A stretch of DNA of 64,000 bases from Castellaniella ginsengisoli (GCF_039523235.1 NZ_BAAAEX010000001.1), one strand, 5' to 3'. Positions 38,853 to 47,866 are shown, numbered from the stretch's first letter. Notes: a model not told the origin generated them from the letters alone. Made by a program: numbers and translations.

Positions 38853-40154
38853 TCAGGGGTCCAGGCGCAGCGAGGCGCTGGCGGCGTGGGCGTGCAGACC
38901 CTCGCCCGTGGCCAGGGTGGCGGCGATGCGGCCCAGGGTCTGGGCGCCGGCGCGCGACACCTGGATCAGGCTGCTGCGCTTCTGGAAATCATACACGCCC
39001 AGCGGCGAGGAGAAGCGCGCCGTGCGCGCGGTGGGCAGGACGTGGTTCGGCCCGGCGCAGTAATCGCCCAGGGATTCGGAGCTGTAGGCGCCCAGGAAGA
39101 TCGCGCCGGCGTGGCGCACCAGGGGCAGCAGGGCCTGCGGATCCCGGGTGGAGAGCTCCAGGTGTTCGGGGGCGATGCGGTTGACGATGCCGCACGCCTG
39201 CTCAAGGCTGTCGGTGCGGATCAGCGCGCCCCGGTTGGCCAGGCTGATGCGCAGGATATCGGCGCGCGGCTGGGCGGGCAGCAGCCGCTCGATGGCGGCC
39301 TGGACGGCGTCCAGGTAGCCGCCGTCCGGGCACAACAGGATGGCCTGGGCGAGTTCGTCGTGCTCGGCCTGGGAGAACAGGTCGATGGCCAGCCATTCGG
39401 CCGGCGTGCTGCCGTCGGCCACGATCAGGATCTCGGACGGGCCGGCGATCATGTCGATGCCCACCGTGCCGAACACGCGGCGCTTGGCCGCCGCGACGTA
39501 GGCGTTGCCCGGCCCGACGATCTTGTCCACCGCGGGCAGCGTGCGCGTGCCATAGGCCAGACCGCCCACGGCCTGGGCTCCGCCGATGGCGAACACGCGG
39601 TCCGCGCCGCCCAGGGCGGCGGCGGCCAGCACCATGGGATTGCGCACGCCGCCGGGCGTGGGCGTGACCATGATCAGCTCGGGCACGCCGGCGACCTTGG
39701 CCGGGATGGCGTTCATCAGCACGGAAGACGGGTAGGCGGCCTTGCCGCCCGGCACGTACAGTCCGACGCGGTCCAGCGCGGTGACTTGCTGGCCCAGCAT
39801 CGTGCCGTCGGGTTCAGTGTAGGTCCAGGTTTCGGCGCGCTGGTGTTCGTGGTAGCGGCGCACGCGGTCGGCGGCGGCTTCGAGCGCCGCGCGCTGATCG
39901 GCGGGCAGGCTGTCCAGGGCCGCCAGCCAGTCGGCGCGGGGGATTTCCAGCGCCGACAGGTCGTCGGCCTGGACGCGGTCGAAACGCGCCGTGTAGTCCA
40001 GGATGGCCGCGTCGCCGCGCGCTTGCACGTCGCGGAGGATCTCGCGCACGGCGGTCTCGATGGCTTCGTCCTGGGAGGCGTCGTAGGCCAGCAGGCGGGT
40101 CAGGGCCGCATCGAAATCGGGAGAGCGGGCATCCAGGCGGTGAATCGGGGACAT
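38853..40154 (-). CDS. hisD: Histidinol dehydrogenase
   Basis: Last two oxidations of histidine synthesis, zinc-dependent with NAD. It has 433 residues, normal length, with GPGNAYVAAAKRRVFG, GPSEILIVAD and FSQAEHDELAQA carrying active-site and zinc residues, and GPNHVLPT near the C-terminus. It is 30 nt after hisG and 61 nt before hisB. Confidence 0.97.
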   Translation of the reverse strand: MSPIHRLDARSPDFDAALTRLLAYDASQDEAIETAVREILRDVQARGDAAILDYTARFDRVQADDLSALEIPRADWLAALDSLPADQRAALEAAADRVRRYHEHQRAETWTYTEPDGTMLGQQVTALDRVGLYVPGGKAAYPSSVLMNAIPAKVAGVPELIMVTPTPGGVRNPMVLAAAALGGADRVFAIGGAQAVGGLAYGTRTLPAVDKIVGPGNAYVAAAKRRVFGTVGIDMIAGPSEILIVADGSTPAEWLAIDLFSQAEHDELAQAILLCPDGGYLDAVQAAIERLLPAQPRADILRISLANRGALIRTDSLEQACGIVNRIAPEHLELSTRDPQALLPLVRHAGAIFLGAYSSESLGDYCAGPNHVLPTARTARFSSPLGVYDFQKRSSLIQVSRAGAQTLGRIAATLATGEGLHAHAASASLRLDP

Positions 40155-40184
40155 GGCGGCGATTGGAATGGGGTGGGTTCTATC

Positions 40185-40844
40185 TTACTGTGCGGCGGCC
40201 CGGGCGAAAGCATCCAGGAAGGGCTGCAGGCGCGCGCCCTTCATCTTGAGCGCGGCCTGGTTGACGATCAGGCGCGAGGAGATCTGGCGGATTTCCTCGA
40301 CTTCGACCAGGCGGTTGGCGCGCAGCGTGCCGCCCGAGGACACCAGGTCGACGATGGCGTCGGCCAGGCCCACCAGCGGGGCCAGCTCCATCGAGCCGTA
40401 GAGCTTGATGATGTCCACATGCACACCCTTGGCGGCGAAGTGCTCGCGCGCGGCGCGCACGTACTTGGTGGCGATGCGCAGGCGCGAACCCTGGTGCACG
40501 GCGGCCTGGTAATCGAAGCCTTCGGGGGCGGCCACGCAGAGGCGGCAGCGGGCGATGTTCAGGTCGGTGGGCTGGTACAGGCCGCCCGGGTGCTGCGCCA
40601 TGTGCTCGTGCAGCACATCCTTGCCGGCGATGCCGAAGTCGGCCGCGCCGTACTGGACGTAGGTGGGCACGTCGGAGGCGCGCACGATGATGATGCGCAG
40701 GTCGTCGGAATCCGTGGGCAGGATCAGCTTGCGCGAGGTTTCCGGGTTCTCGGATACGTTCACGCCGGCGGCGGCCAGCAGCGGCAGGGTTTCTTCGAAG
40801 ATGCGGCCCTTGGACAGCGCCAGGGTCAGAGGGTGGAGAGCCAT
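40185..40844 (-). CDS. hisG: ATP phosphoribosyltransferase, short form
   Basis: First, feedback-regulated step of histidine synthesis. At 219 residues it is the short HisGS form, which lacks the C-terminal regulatory domain and in known cases needs the HisZ partner (a histidyl-tRNA-synthetase-like protein). LTLALSKGRIFEETLPLL and DLVSSGGTLRANRL are typical. No hisZ occurs in the window, so it should be elsewhere. It starts 10 nt after the murA stop. Confidence 0.96.
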   Translation of the reverse strand: MALHPLTLALSKGRIFEETLPLLAAAGVNVSENPETSRKLILPTDSDDLRIIIVRASDVPTYVQYGAADFGIAGKDVLHEHMAQHPGGLYQPTDLNIARCRLCVAAPEGFDYQAAVHQGSRLRIATKYVRAAREHFAAKGVHVDIIKLYGSMELAPLVGLADAIVDLVSSGGTLRANRLVEVEEIRQISSRLIVNQAALKMKGARLQPFLDAFARAAAQ

Positions 40845-40854
40845 GCGGGGCCTG

Positions 40855-42108
40855 TCATTGAATGCGTTGGATGTCCGCGCCCAGCGCCTGGAGCTTGAGC
40901 TCCATGCGTTCGTAGCCGCGGTCCAGGTGGTAGATGCGCTCCACCGTGGTCTGGCCGCTGGCCGCCAGGCCGGCGATCACCAGGCTGGCCGAGGCGCGCA
41001 GGTCGGTGGCCATGACGGTGGCCCCGAGCAGTTGCTCGACGCCCTGGACCACGGCGGTGTGGCCGTCGATCTCGATGTCCGCGCCCATGCGGTGCAGTTC
41101 CTGCACGTGCATGTAGCGGTTTTCGAAGATGTTTTCGGTGATGACGGCAGTGCCGTCGGCCAGAGTGTTCAAGGCCATGAGCTGGGCCTGCATGTCGGTC
41201 GGGAAGCCCGGGTATTCGCTGGTGCGAAAGCCCGTGGCGCGCGGCCGGCCGGCCATGCGGGCGCGGATCCAGTCCGGCCCGGTGGTGATGTCGAGCCCGG
41301 CGTCGCGCAGTTTGTCCAGCACCGCGCCCAGCGTATCGGGGGCCGCATGGCGCAGGGTGATGTCGCCGCCCGTGGCCGCCACGGCGCACAGGAAGGTGCC
41401 GGCCTCGATGCGGTCGGGCACGATGCGGTGGGCCGCGCCGTGCAGGCGCTCGACGCCCTCGATGACGATGCGGTCGGTGCCGTGGCCCTCGATGTGGGCG
41501 CCCATGGCGATCAGCATGTGGGCCAGGTCGACGACCTCGGGTTCGCAGGCGGCGTTTTCCAGCACGGTGCGGCCCTCGGCCAGGGCGGCGGCCATCATCA
41601 GGTTTTCGGTGCCGGTGACGGTGACCATGTCCGTGAGGATGCTGGCGCCGCGCAGGCGCCTGGCCTCGGCGACGACAAAGCCGTGCTCGATGCGGATATG
41701 CGCGCCCATGGCGGCCAGGCCCTTGATGTGCTGGTCCACCGGCCGCTGGCCGATAGCGCAGCCGCCCGGCAGGCTGACCCGGGCGCGGCCGAAGCGCGCC
41801 ACCAGCGGGCCCAGCACCAGGATGGATGCCCGCATGGTCTTGACCAGTTCGTAGGGGGCTTCCTGGCTGGAGACTTCGTCGGCCTGCAGGGTGACGCGGT
41901 TCCCGTCCCCGCGCTGCGCGCGCACGCCCATGCGCTGCAGCAGGGTCAGGGTGGTGCCGATGTCGCGCAGATCCGGCACGTTGTCCAGCGCCAGGGGATC
42001 GGCGGTGAGCAGCGAGGCGCAGAGGATCGGCAGGGCGGCGTTCTTGGCGCCCGAAATGGCGACTTCGCCCTGCAGCGGCCGCCCGCCCTGGATCAACAGC
42101 TTATCCAT
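40855..42108 (-). CDS. murA: UDP-N-acetylglucosamine 1-carboxyvinyltransferase
   Basis: First committed step of peptidoglycan synthesis and the target of fosfomycin. The 417-residue protein has ISGAKNAALPIL (catalytic Lys region) and the active-site Cys117 in LPGGCAIGQRPVD; cysteine at this position predicts fosfomycin sensitivity of the enzyme. Its start overlaps the bolA-type gene by 8 nt. Confidence 0.97.
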   Translation of the reverse strand: MDKLLIQGGRPLQGEVAISGAKNAALPILCASLLTADPLALDNVPDLRDIGTTLTLLQRMGVRAQRGDGNRVTLQADEVSSQEAPYELVKTMRASILVLGPLVARFGRARVSLPGGCAIGQRPVDQHIKGLAAMGAHIRIEHGFVVAEARRLRGASILTDMVTVTGTENLMMAAALAEGRTVLENAACEPEVVDLAHMLIAMGAHIEGHGTDRIVIEGVERLHGAAHRIVPDRIEAGTFLCAVAATGGDITLRHAAPDTLGAVLDKLRDAGLDITTGPDWIRARMAGRPRATGFRTSEYPGFPTDMQAQLMALNTLADGTAVITENIFENRYMHVQELHRMGADIEIDGHTAVVQGVEQLLGATVMATDLRASASLVIAGLAASGQTTVERIYHLDRGYERMELKLQALGADIQRIQ

Positions 42109-42352
42109 TGTTCTTGATGGTTTCGTATTCGGCGGGCGTCAGGGTGCGCATCGACAGGGCGTGGATTTCCGCGCGCATGCGCTCGCCCAGGGCCTGGTAG
42201 ACGGCCTGGTGGCGGGCCAGCGTGCGCTTGCCCTCGAACAGGGGGCTGACGATCAGGGCTTCGAAATGGGCGCCGTCGCCGTAGACTTCGAGATGCTCGC
42301 AGGGCAGGTTGTCGGCAATGTACTGGCGGACGTGGTCGGGGGTGGGAGACAT
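42101..42352 (-). CDS. BolA/IbaG-family protein
   Basis: An 83-residue protein of the BolA family, close to IbaG (YrbA) of E. coli, which is also next to murA and the mla genes. The fold's signature is visible in LEVYGDGAHFEALIVSPLFEGK and LARHQAVYQALGERM. The invariant cysteine/histidine ligand region suggests a role with monothiol glutaredoxins in iron-sulfur handling; the detail is inferred from the family. Confidence 0.93.
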   Translation of the reverse strand: MSPTPDHVRQYIADNLPCEHLEVYGDGAHFEALIVSPLFEGKRTLARHQAVYQALGERMRAEIHALSMRTLTPAEYETIKNNG

Positions 42353-42355
42353 GGT

Positions 42356-43147
42356 TCAGCTCCGTAGTTTGTAGCCGCGCGCCAGCAGGCGCAGGGCAAA
42401 CAGGCTCAGGGCCACGGCGACGGCCAGCACGATGGCCAGGCCGTGCCAGGGGGAAACATCGGACGCCGCGAAGAATCCGTAGCGGAAGCCGTCGATCATG
42501 TAGAACACGGGATTCCAGCGCGAGACTTCCTGCCAGAAGGGCGGCAGGCTGTGGATCGAGTAGAACACGCCCGACAGGAATGTGGCGGGCACGATCAGGA
42601 AGTTCTGGAAGGCCGCCAACTGGTCGAATTTTTCCGACCACAGGCCCGCGACCAGGCCCAGCACTCCCAGAATCCAGCACGACAGCACGGCGAAGACCAG
42701 CAGCCAGAGGGGTTCCGCGACCGGCAGGCGCACGAAGAACAGCGCCACCAGCCAGACACAGGCCCCCACGCACAGCCCGCGCACGACCGCCGCCAGGATG
42801 TAGGCGGCAAAGATCTGGCGGTGGGAAAACGGCGGCAGCAGCACGAAGATCAGGTTGCCGGTGATGCGGCTCTGGATCAGGGACGAGGAGGGATTGGCAA
42901 AGCTGTTTTGCAGCATGCTCATCATCATCAGCCCGGGAATCAGGAAAGCGGTGTAGGAGATCGTGTCGTACACCTGGACGCGGTCTTCCAGCACGTGGGA
43001 AAAGATCAGCAGGTACAGCAGCGCCGTGACCACCGGCGCGGCGATGGTCTGCAGGCCGACCTTCCAGAAGCGCATCAGCTCTTTGTGCAGCAGGGTCGGA
43101 AAGCCCGAACCCATCGCGGGCCGGGTCTGGGCGACGGGGCGGATCAC
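42356..43147 (-). CDS. ABC-2 type transporter permease
   Basis: 263 residues with six predicted membrane segments, ABC-2 family (FLIPGLMMMSMLQNSFANPS, NPVFYMIDGFRYGF). The GTG at 43147 is preferred: GGAGG lies 7 nt upstream, and it overlaps the ATPase stop by four bases (GTGA). An ATG at 43114 is the alternative. It pairs with the upstream ATPase as an exporter resembling the YadG/YadH and NodI/NodJ types. The substrate is unknown; placement next to the mla genes suggests an envelope function. Confidence 0.9.
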   Translation of the reverse strand: MIRPVAQTRPAMGSGFPTLLHKELMRFWKVGLQTIAAPVVTALLYLLIFSHVLEDRVQVYDTISYTAFLIPGLMMMSMLQNSFANPSSSLIQSRITGNLIFVLLPPFSHRQIFAAYILAAVVRGLCVGACVWLVALFFVRLPVAEPLWLLVFAVLSCWILGVLGLVAGLWSEKFDQLAAFQNFLIVPATFLSGVFYSIHSLPPFWQEVSRWNPVFYMIDGFRYGFFAASDVSPWHGLAIVLAVAVALSLFALRLLARGYKLRS

Positions 43148-43935
43148 AGCTCGGCCTCCAGCACGGAATCGTCGTGCATGATGCGCACGAAGGCGTCTTC
43201 GAGGTCGGCGCCGCCGACCCGCGCCATCAGCGCCTGGGTGGTGTCCAGCGCCACGATCTGGCCGGATTTCAGCATCGCCACGCGCCCGCACAGGGATTCG
43301 GCTTCTTCCAGATAGTGGGTGGTCAGCAGGATCGTGTGCCCCGCCTGGTTCAGGCGCGTGATGAAATCCCACAGCGTGCGGCGCAGGTCCACGTCCACCC
43401 CGGCGGTGGGTTCGTCCAGGATGATCACGGGCGGGCGGTGCACCAGGGCCTGCGCCACCAGCACGCGGCGCTTCATCCCGCCCGACAGCTCGCGCATATT
43501 GGTGTTGGCCTTGTCCAACAGCCCCAGGTTGTCCAGGATCTCATCGATCCAGTCGTCGTTGTTGCGCAGGCCGAAATAGCCCGACTGCAGCCGCAGCGTC
43601 TCGCGCACGGTGAAGAAGGGGTCGTAGACGATTTCCTGGGGCACCACGCCCAACGATTGGCGGGCGCGGCGGAAGTCCTCGACCACGTCGTAGCCGCAGA
43701 CGCGCGCGCTGCCTCGGGTGGCGTGGGAAAGCCCGGCCAGGATGGAGATCAGCGAGGTCTTGCCGGCGCCGTTGGGGCCCAGCAGGCCGAAGAATTCGCC
43801 ATGCTCGATGGCCAGGCTGACGTCGCGCAGGGCCTGGAAACCGGCGGGCGCCGGCCGGCCTCGCAGGCGATCGCGCCAGGAGCGCGGGTGCGGGGCATAG
43901 GTCTTGGAAATGTGTTGCAGGTCGAGAGCGGGCAT
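43144..43935 (-). CDS. ABC transporter ATP-binding protein
   Basis: Single nucleotide-binding domain with Walker A GPNGAGKTS, Q-loop PQEIVYDPFF, signature LSGGMKRR, Walker B VIILDEPTAGVD and H-loop LTTHYLEEAE. An upstream in-frame ATG at 43974 is part of a TATAAT box on this strand, so transcription probably begins after it and MPALDLQHISK (43935, 263 residues) is the more likely N-terminus. Followed by its permease with a 4-nt overlap. Confidence 0.92.
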   Translation of the reverse strand: MPALDLQHISKTYAPHPRSWRDRLRGRPAPAGFQALRDVSLAIEHGEFFGLLGPNGAGKTSLISILAGLSHATRGSARVCGYDVVEDFRRARQSLGVVPQEIVYDPFFTVRETLRLQSGYFGLRNNDDWIDEILDNLGLLDKANTNMRELSGGMKRRVLVAQALVHRPPVIILDEPTAGVDVDLRRTLWDFITRLNQAGHTILLTTHYLEEAESLCGRVAMLKSGQIVALDTTQALMARVGGADLEDAFVRIMHDDSVLEAEL

Positions 43936-43972
43936 GGGCAGGCGATGCGCCCCGAAGTGGGCGCCATCGGAC

Positions 43973-43978
43973 ATTATA
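43973..43978 (-). promoter_or_regulatory. -10 element before the ABC exporter genes
   Basis: TATAAT on the - strand, a perfect hexamer in the 104-nt gap between mlaC and the ATPase. No good -35 at 16-18 nt. If used, the transcript starts near 43966 and the ABC-bolA-murA-his genes gain an internal promoter. Confidence 0.45.
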
Positions 43979-44039
43979 AGGGCTTGTACGGATGCGGCCC
44001 CGCTCGTCGCGCCCGCGCACGGGCGCGTTCAGAAAGAAA

Positions 44040-44690
44040 TCACTGTTTCGCGTTCAGCGCCTTGATCAGCCCGTCGATCCCGCTGCGGCCGATCTCCGCG
44101 GCAAACTGGTTGCGGTAGTTCTGGATCAGCCAGATGCCTTCGACGTTCAGGTCGTAGACTTTCCAGCCCGCGTCGGTGCGCTCGAGCCGGTAGTCCACGC
44201 CGATCGGCGGGCTGTTCGGCTGCGAGATCGACGTGCGCACCACCGCGTCGTCCGCCTTGGGGTCGCCCCGGAACGGCAGCAGCGTGATCGTCGTGCCCGA
44301 CGTCACCCGCGTGAACGCCCCGCTGTAGGTGCGAATCAATGTGCCCGTGAACGCCTGGACCAGCGCCTCCCGCTGGGCGGCCGAAGCTTGGCGCCAGTGG
44401 CGTCCCGCCGCCAGGCGCGTCGTCTTGTTCATATCGACGTGGGGCAGCGCGTAGCGGCGCACGAGGTCGGCGATGTGGCCGGTGTCGCCCTGCAGCGCCA
44501 GGGGGTCGGCCTTGACTGCGTCGAGCATGTTGTTGGCTACGGCTTCGAGGAAGTCGTTCGGCGCGGCCAGGGGGTCGACCGGGCGCTCAGCCGCGCCGGC
44601 AGGCGCGGCGGCCAGGCCCAGGGCGGCGCCCAGAAAGCACGGGCCGGCCATCCGGCGCAGGGTATGCAGGAAAAAAGAAAAAAAACGCAT
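44040..44690 (-). CDS. mlaC: Periplasmic phospholipid-binding protein MlaC
   Basis: MlaC shuttles phospholipids between the MlaA complex in the outer membrane and the MlaFED complex in the inner membrane. ATG 44690 has GGAGAC upstream and gives 216 residues, with a signal peptide ending PAGA. The family pattern is visible: HVDMNKTTRLAAGRHWRQAS, FTGTLIRTYSGAF and YRLERTDAGWKVYDLNVEGI. An mlaB gene normally follows; here it is absent. Confidence 0.94.
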   Translation of the reverse strand: MRFFSFFLHTLRRMAGPCFLGAALGLAAAPAGAAERPVDPLAAPNDFLEAVANNMLDAVKADPLALQGDTGHIADLVRRYALPHVDMNKTTRLAAGRHWRQASAAQREALVQAFTGTLIRTYSGAFTRVTSGTTITLLPFRGDPKADDAVVRTSISQPNSPPIGVDYRLERTDAGWKVYDLNVEGIWLIQNYRNQFAAEIGRSGIDGLIKALNAKQ

Positions 44691-44736
44691 GGTCGTCTCC
44701 GTGTGACGCTTGCCCGCGCGAGGCGGGCGGCTCGGG

Positions 44737-44761
44737 GCCCGGGCCGTCCGCCGGCCCGGGC
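44737..44761. other. Hairpin between mlaA and mlaC
   Basis: A perfect 9-bp stem GCCCGGGCC/GGCCCGGGC with a 7-nt loop in the 79-nt intercistronic gap. No T run, so probably an mRNA-stability or processing element inside the operon. Confidence 0.5.
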
Positions 44762-44769
44762 GGGCGGTT

Positions 44770-45606
44770 TCAGTTCTCGGCGTCCGGGTCTTCGTAGACC
44801 GGCAGGTCCGGGCCGGCCGGCGCCGCCGTGTGATCCAGCGCGTCCTCGGTCGAGGCGCGGCTGCCCTGCTGGCGGCTGTCGAGCATCGCCTTGCGGCGCT
44901 GCAGGTAGGCGTCACGGATGAAGCTGTACCTGTCGAGCGCGATCTGGTCTACGAGGCGGTCGGCCTCCAGGAGGTTGGCGCGCGTATCCACGATGTACAG
45001 GCCCAGGATGGAATTGCGCACCGGGACGTTGTCGATGGCGAACACCGCGGCGGTCGGCGTCAGCGGCGCCGACAGGGCGACCGCCGTGCCGACCCCGTCG
45101 CGCACCGTGCTCGCGCCGAGGAAAGGCAGCACGAAGTACGGGCCTTGATCGAAGCCCCAGACACCCAGCGTCATGCCGAAATCATTGGGGATCTTGCGCG
45201 CCCCGTGCATCGAAGCGACGTCGATGCAGCCTCCCAGGCCCGCCGTGCTGTTGAACAGCACCCGGCCGAAGGTATCCACGAAGTCGCGGCCGCGGCCCTG
45301 AAGCAGACTGTTGACGCCCGACCAGACGTCGCCCAGATTGCTGAAGATGTTGTGGATACAGGTGCGCACCGGACGCGGCGTGACCGTCTCGTAGCCCGTC
45401 GCGATGGGCTTGAGCACGGCGCGGTCCACCGCGTCGTTGAAGCTGTACATGCTGCGGTTGTAGGATTCCCAGGGATCGTTGGGCGCGGGGTGCGGCACGT
45501 TGGCGCAGCCGGCCAGCAGGGCGGCGGTCGCCAGAGCCAGCCCTGCGCGGGCCAGGAATGGGCGGGGATGCCGTGCGGCGGGTTTCGTCGGTGCTGCAGG
45601 GTGCAT
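44770..45606 (-). CDS. mlaA: Outer membrane lipoprotein MlaA (VacJ)
   Basis: MlaA removes phospholipids from the outer leaflet of the outer membrane. ATG 45606 is preferred over an upstream TTG (45642), because GAGAT is well spaced and the signal peptide then begins normally. The lipobox LAGC places the lipid-modified cysteine at residue 34. The family core is clear: NDPWESYNRSMYSFNDAVD, RDFVDTFGRVLFNSTAGLGG and FGMTLGVWGFDQGPYFVLP. The protein has 278 residues with an extra polar tail. Having mlaA inside the mla operon is usual outside Enterobacteria. Confidence 0.96.
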   Translation of the reverse strand: MHPAAPTKPAARHPRPFLARAGLALATAALLAGCANVPHPAPNDPWESYNRSMYSFNDAVDRAVLKPIATGYETVTPRPVRTCIHNIFSNLGDVWSGVNSLLQGRGRDFVDTFGRVLFNSTAGLGGCIDVASMHGARKIPNDFGMTLGVWGFDQGPYFVLPFLGASTVRDGVGTAVALSAPLTPTAAVFAIDNVPVRNSILGLYIVDTRANLLEADRLVDQIALDRYSFIRDAYLQRRKAMLDSRQQGSRASTEDALDHTAAPAGPDLPVYEDPDAEN

Positions 45607-45681
45607 GTCGGATCTCGTGCGGTCGGGTCGGTGTGCGTTCAAGCGTCGTTTATTGCTTATTGTAAGTGTAAAGGAAGGGGC

Positions 45682-46170
45682 TCAATGCCCGGCGTCCGCG
45701 CCCTGCTGCGAACCTTCCTTTTCGGCCGAACTGTACAGGAACTTGCTGATGAGGTCTTCCAGCACCACGGCGGATTGCGTGAATTCGATCGTGCCGCCGT
45801 CGGCCAGGTTCTTGTCGTCGCCCCCGGGGGTCAGGCCGATGTACTGCTCGCCCAGCAGGCCGGAAGTCAGGATCGAGGCCGAGGAATCCTTCGGGAATGC
45901 GTAGGCCTGCTCCATATCCAGTGTGACGACGGCCTGGAAGCGTTGATTGTCGAAGCCGATGGCGGCGACCCGCCCGACCACCACGCCGCTGCTTTTGACC
46001 GGCGCGCGGGCCTTCAACCCGCCGACATTGTCGAAGTAGGCTTGCACCCGGTAGGTGGGGGCGAAGGAAAAGGAGCTCATGTTGCCGGCGCGCAGCGCCA
46101 GGAACACCAGGGCGATCAGCCCCAGCAGAATGAACAGGCCTACCCAGAAATCGGTTTTCTCGCGTGTCAT
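45682..46170 (-). CDS. mlaD: MCE-domain lipid transport protein MlaD
   Basis: MlaD forms a hexameric ring anchored in the inner membrane that channels phospholipids. It has 162 residues: a single membrane helix (8-28), then the MCE domain with YFDNVGGLKARAPVKSSGVVVGRV and SGLLGEQYIGLTPGG. The C-terminal stretch with VVLEDLISKFL is the helical tail that lines the ring pore. Confidence 0.95.
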   Translation of the reverse strand: MTREKTDFWVGLFILLGLIALVFLALRAGNMSSFSFAPTYRVQAYFDNVGGLKARAPVKSSGVVVGRVAAIGFDNQRFQAVVTLDMEQAYAFPKDSSASILTSGLLGEQYIGLTPGGDDKNLADGGTIEFTQSAVVLEDLISKFLYSSAEKEGSQQGADAGH

Positions 46171-46209
46171 GAATTCGTTCCGCAGGTTTCGGTTGGCGAA
46201 AAATGGGGG

Positions 46210-46998
46210 TCAGTGGGCGAACATCAGCGCCGTCAGCAGGAAATCCAGCCCCAGCACCGCCAGGGCGCCGCTGACCACGGTGCGGGTGGTGGCGCGCGCG
46301 ACGCCCTCGGGGGTGGCGCGCGCCGTCCAGCCTTGGTAGAGGGCGATCAGGGTCACCACGATGCCGAAGACCAGACTCTTGATCACGCCGTTGAGCACGT
46401 CGTCGATCACATCCACCCCGCCTTGCATCTGCGACCAGAACGCCCCCGGGTCGATGCCGATCAGCACCACGCCCACGAACCAGCCGCCGAGAATGCCGAC
46501 CATGGAAAAGACCGCCGCCAGCACCGGCATGGCGATCACACCGCCCCAGAAGCGCGGCGCCAGCACGCGGCGGATCGGGTCCACGGCCATGACTTCCATG
46601 GCCGAGATCTGCTCGCCGGCCTTCATCAGGCCGATTTCCGCCGTCAGCGACGTGCCGGCCCGCCCGGCGAACAACAGCGCCGTCACCACCGGCCCCAGTT
46701 CGCGCGTGAGGGACAGGGCCACCAGCAGGCCCAGGGCCTCTTCGGAGCCGTAGCGGTTCAACGTGTAGTAGCCCTGCAGGCCCAGCACGAAACCCACGAA
46801 CAGGCCCGAAACCCCGATGATCAGCAGGGAATGGTTGCCGATGAAGTGGACCTGCTGGGCCGTCAGGCGCGGGCGGCGCAGCACCACGCCGCTGCGCGCG
46901 AGGATGGCCCCGAAGAGGCGGGCGAAGGCGCCCAGGCCGGTGATCATGGAAGCGAAACCGTGCCCCAGCGCCGCGATGCGGCGTGCGAGCGCGTTCAT
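46210..46998 (-). CDS. mlaE: Phospholipid ABC transporter permease MlaE
   Basis: 262 residues, permease of the MlaFEDB complex. Family features include SLLIIGVSGLFVGFVLGLQGY, LTRELGPVVTALLFAGRAGTS and the EQISAMEVMAVDPIR coupling segment. Positioned 16 nt after mlaF, as usual. Confidence 0.96.
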   Translation of the reverse strand: MNALARRIAALGHGFASMITGLGAFARLFGAILARSGVVLRRPRLTAQQVHFIGNHSLLIIGVSGLFVGFVLGLQGYYTLNRYGSEEALGLLVALSLTRELGPVVTALLFAGRAGTSLTAEIGLMKAGEQISAMEVMAVDPIRRVLAPRFWGGVIAMPVLAAVFSMVGILGGWFVGVVLIGIDPGAFWSQMQGGVDVIDDVLNGVIKSLVFGIVVTLIALYQGWTARATPEGVARATTRTVVSGALAVLGLDFLLTALMFAH

Positions 46999-47014
46999 GG
47001 CGCGGCCTTTGTGT

Positions 47015-47836
47015 TCATGCGGCCCTCCGGTCGGCCAGCCAGCGCTCGAAGGCCGGCGTCAAGGGGTAGTGAAAACCGATCGGCCCGTCGGGCCGGCCCT
47101 GCAGGAACTGCTGCAGGTATTCGTCTTGCGAGGCCGAGAGATCCGCCGGCGTGCCCTGGGCCACCAGCCGGCCCTGGCCGATCAGATAGACCTGATCCAC
47201 GATGGCGAAGGATTCCGCCACGTCGTGCGTGATCAGGATCGAGGCGCAATGCAGTTGATCCGTCAGGGAGCGGATCAACTGGGCCGTGATGCCCAGTGAA
47301 ATCGGGTCCAGCCCGGCGAAGGGCTCGTCGTAGAGGATGAGTTCGGGTTCCAGCACGATCGCGCGCGCCAGCGCCACGCGCCGCGCCATGCCGCCGGAAA
47401 TCTCCGAGATCCGCAGGTGCGCCGCATGCCGCAAGCCCACCGCCTGGAGTTTGTCCAGCACTTGTTCCAGGATCTGATGCTCGGAGATGCACGTGTGCTC
47501 GCGCAGCGGAAAGGCGACGTTCTCGAAGACGTTCAGGTCGGTGAACAGCGCCCCGCCCTGGAACAGCACGCCCATGCGCTGGCGCACCGCCCGCAGCGGC
47601 TCGCCATCCAGCCGGGCCATGTCTTGGCCGAATACGCGGATGCGCCCGGCCTGTGCCCGCAACTGGCCGGTCACCGCCCGCAGCAGCGTCGTCTTGCCAG
47701 AGCCCGAGCCGCCCATCATGGCCACGACCTGCCCCGGCATGACGCGCAGGTCGATGCCGCTCAGTACGGTGAATTCGCCGTAGCCGAGCGAAACGTCGTC
47801 GAAGGTGACGAGAGGATCGGAGGAAATGTCAGTCAT
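47015..47836 (-). CDS. mlaF: Phospholipid ABC transporter ATPase MlaF
   Basis: 273-residue ATPase with Walker A MGGSGSGKTT, signature ISGGMARR, Walker B LILYDEPFAGLDP and H-loop ILITHDVAES. First gene of the - strand run. It lies back-to-back with the ECF sigma gene, 145 nt apart. The ATG at 47836 has no strong Shine-Dalgarno. Confidence 0.96.
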   Translation of the reverse strand: MTDISSDPLVTFDDVSLGYGEFTVLSGIDLRVMPGQVVAMMGGSGSGKTTLLRAVTGQLRAQAGRIRVFGQDMARLDGEPLRAVRQRMGVLFQGGALFTDLNVFENVAFPLREHTCISEHQILEQVLDKLQAVGLRHAAHLRISEISGGMARRVALARAIVLEPELILYDEPFAGLDPISLGITAQLIRSLTDQLHCASILITHDVAESFAIVDQVYLIGQGRLVAQGTPADLSASQDEYLQQFLQGRPDGPIGFHYPLTPAFERWLADRRAA

Positions 47837-47866
47837 GGAAAAGGGGCGGACGCCTGTTTTCTATGG

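Noticed and set aside
38700..40898. 732-codon + strand frame opposite hisD and hisG
   Set aside because: Antisense shadow of conserved his genes; low-complexity Gly/Val/Gln-rich translation and no start signals.
43936..43974. 13-residue N-terminal extension of the ABC ATPase
   Set aside because: The ATG is part of a TATAAT box and the added residues do not resemble ABC ATPases.
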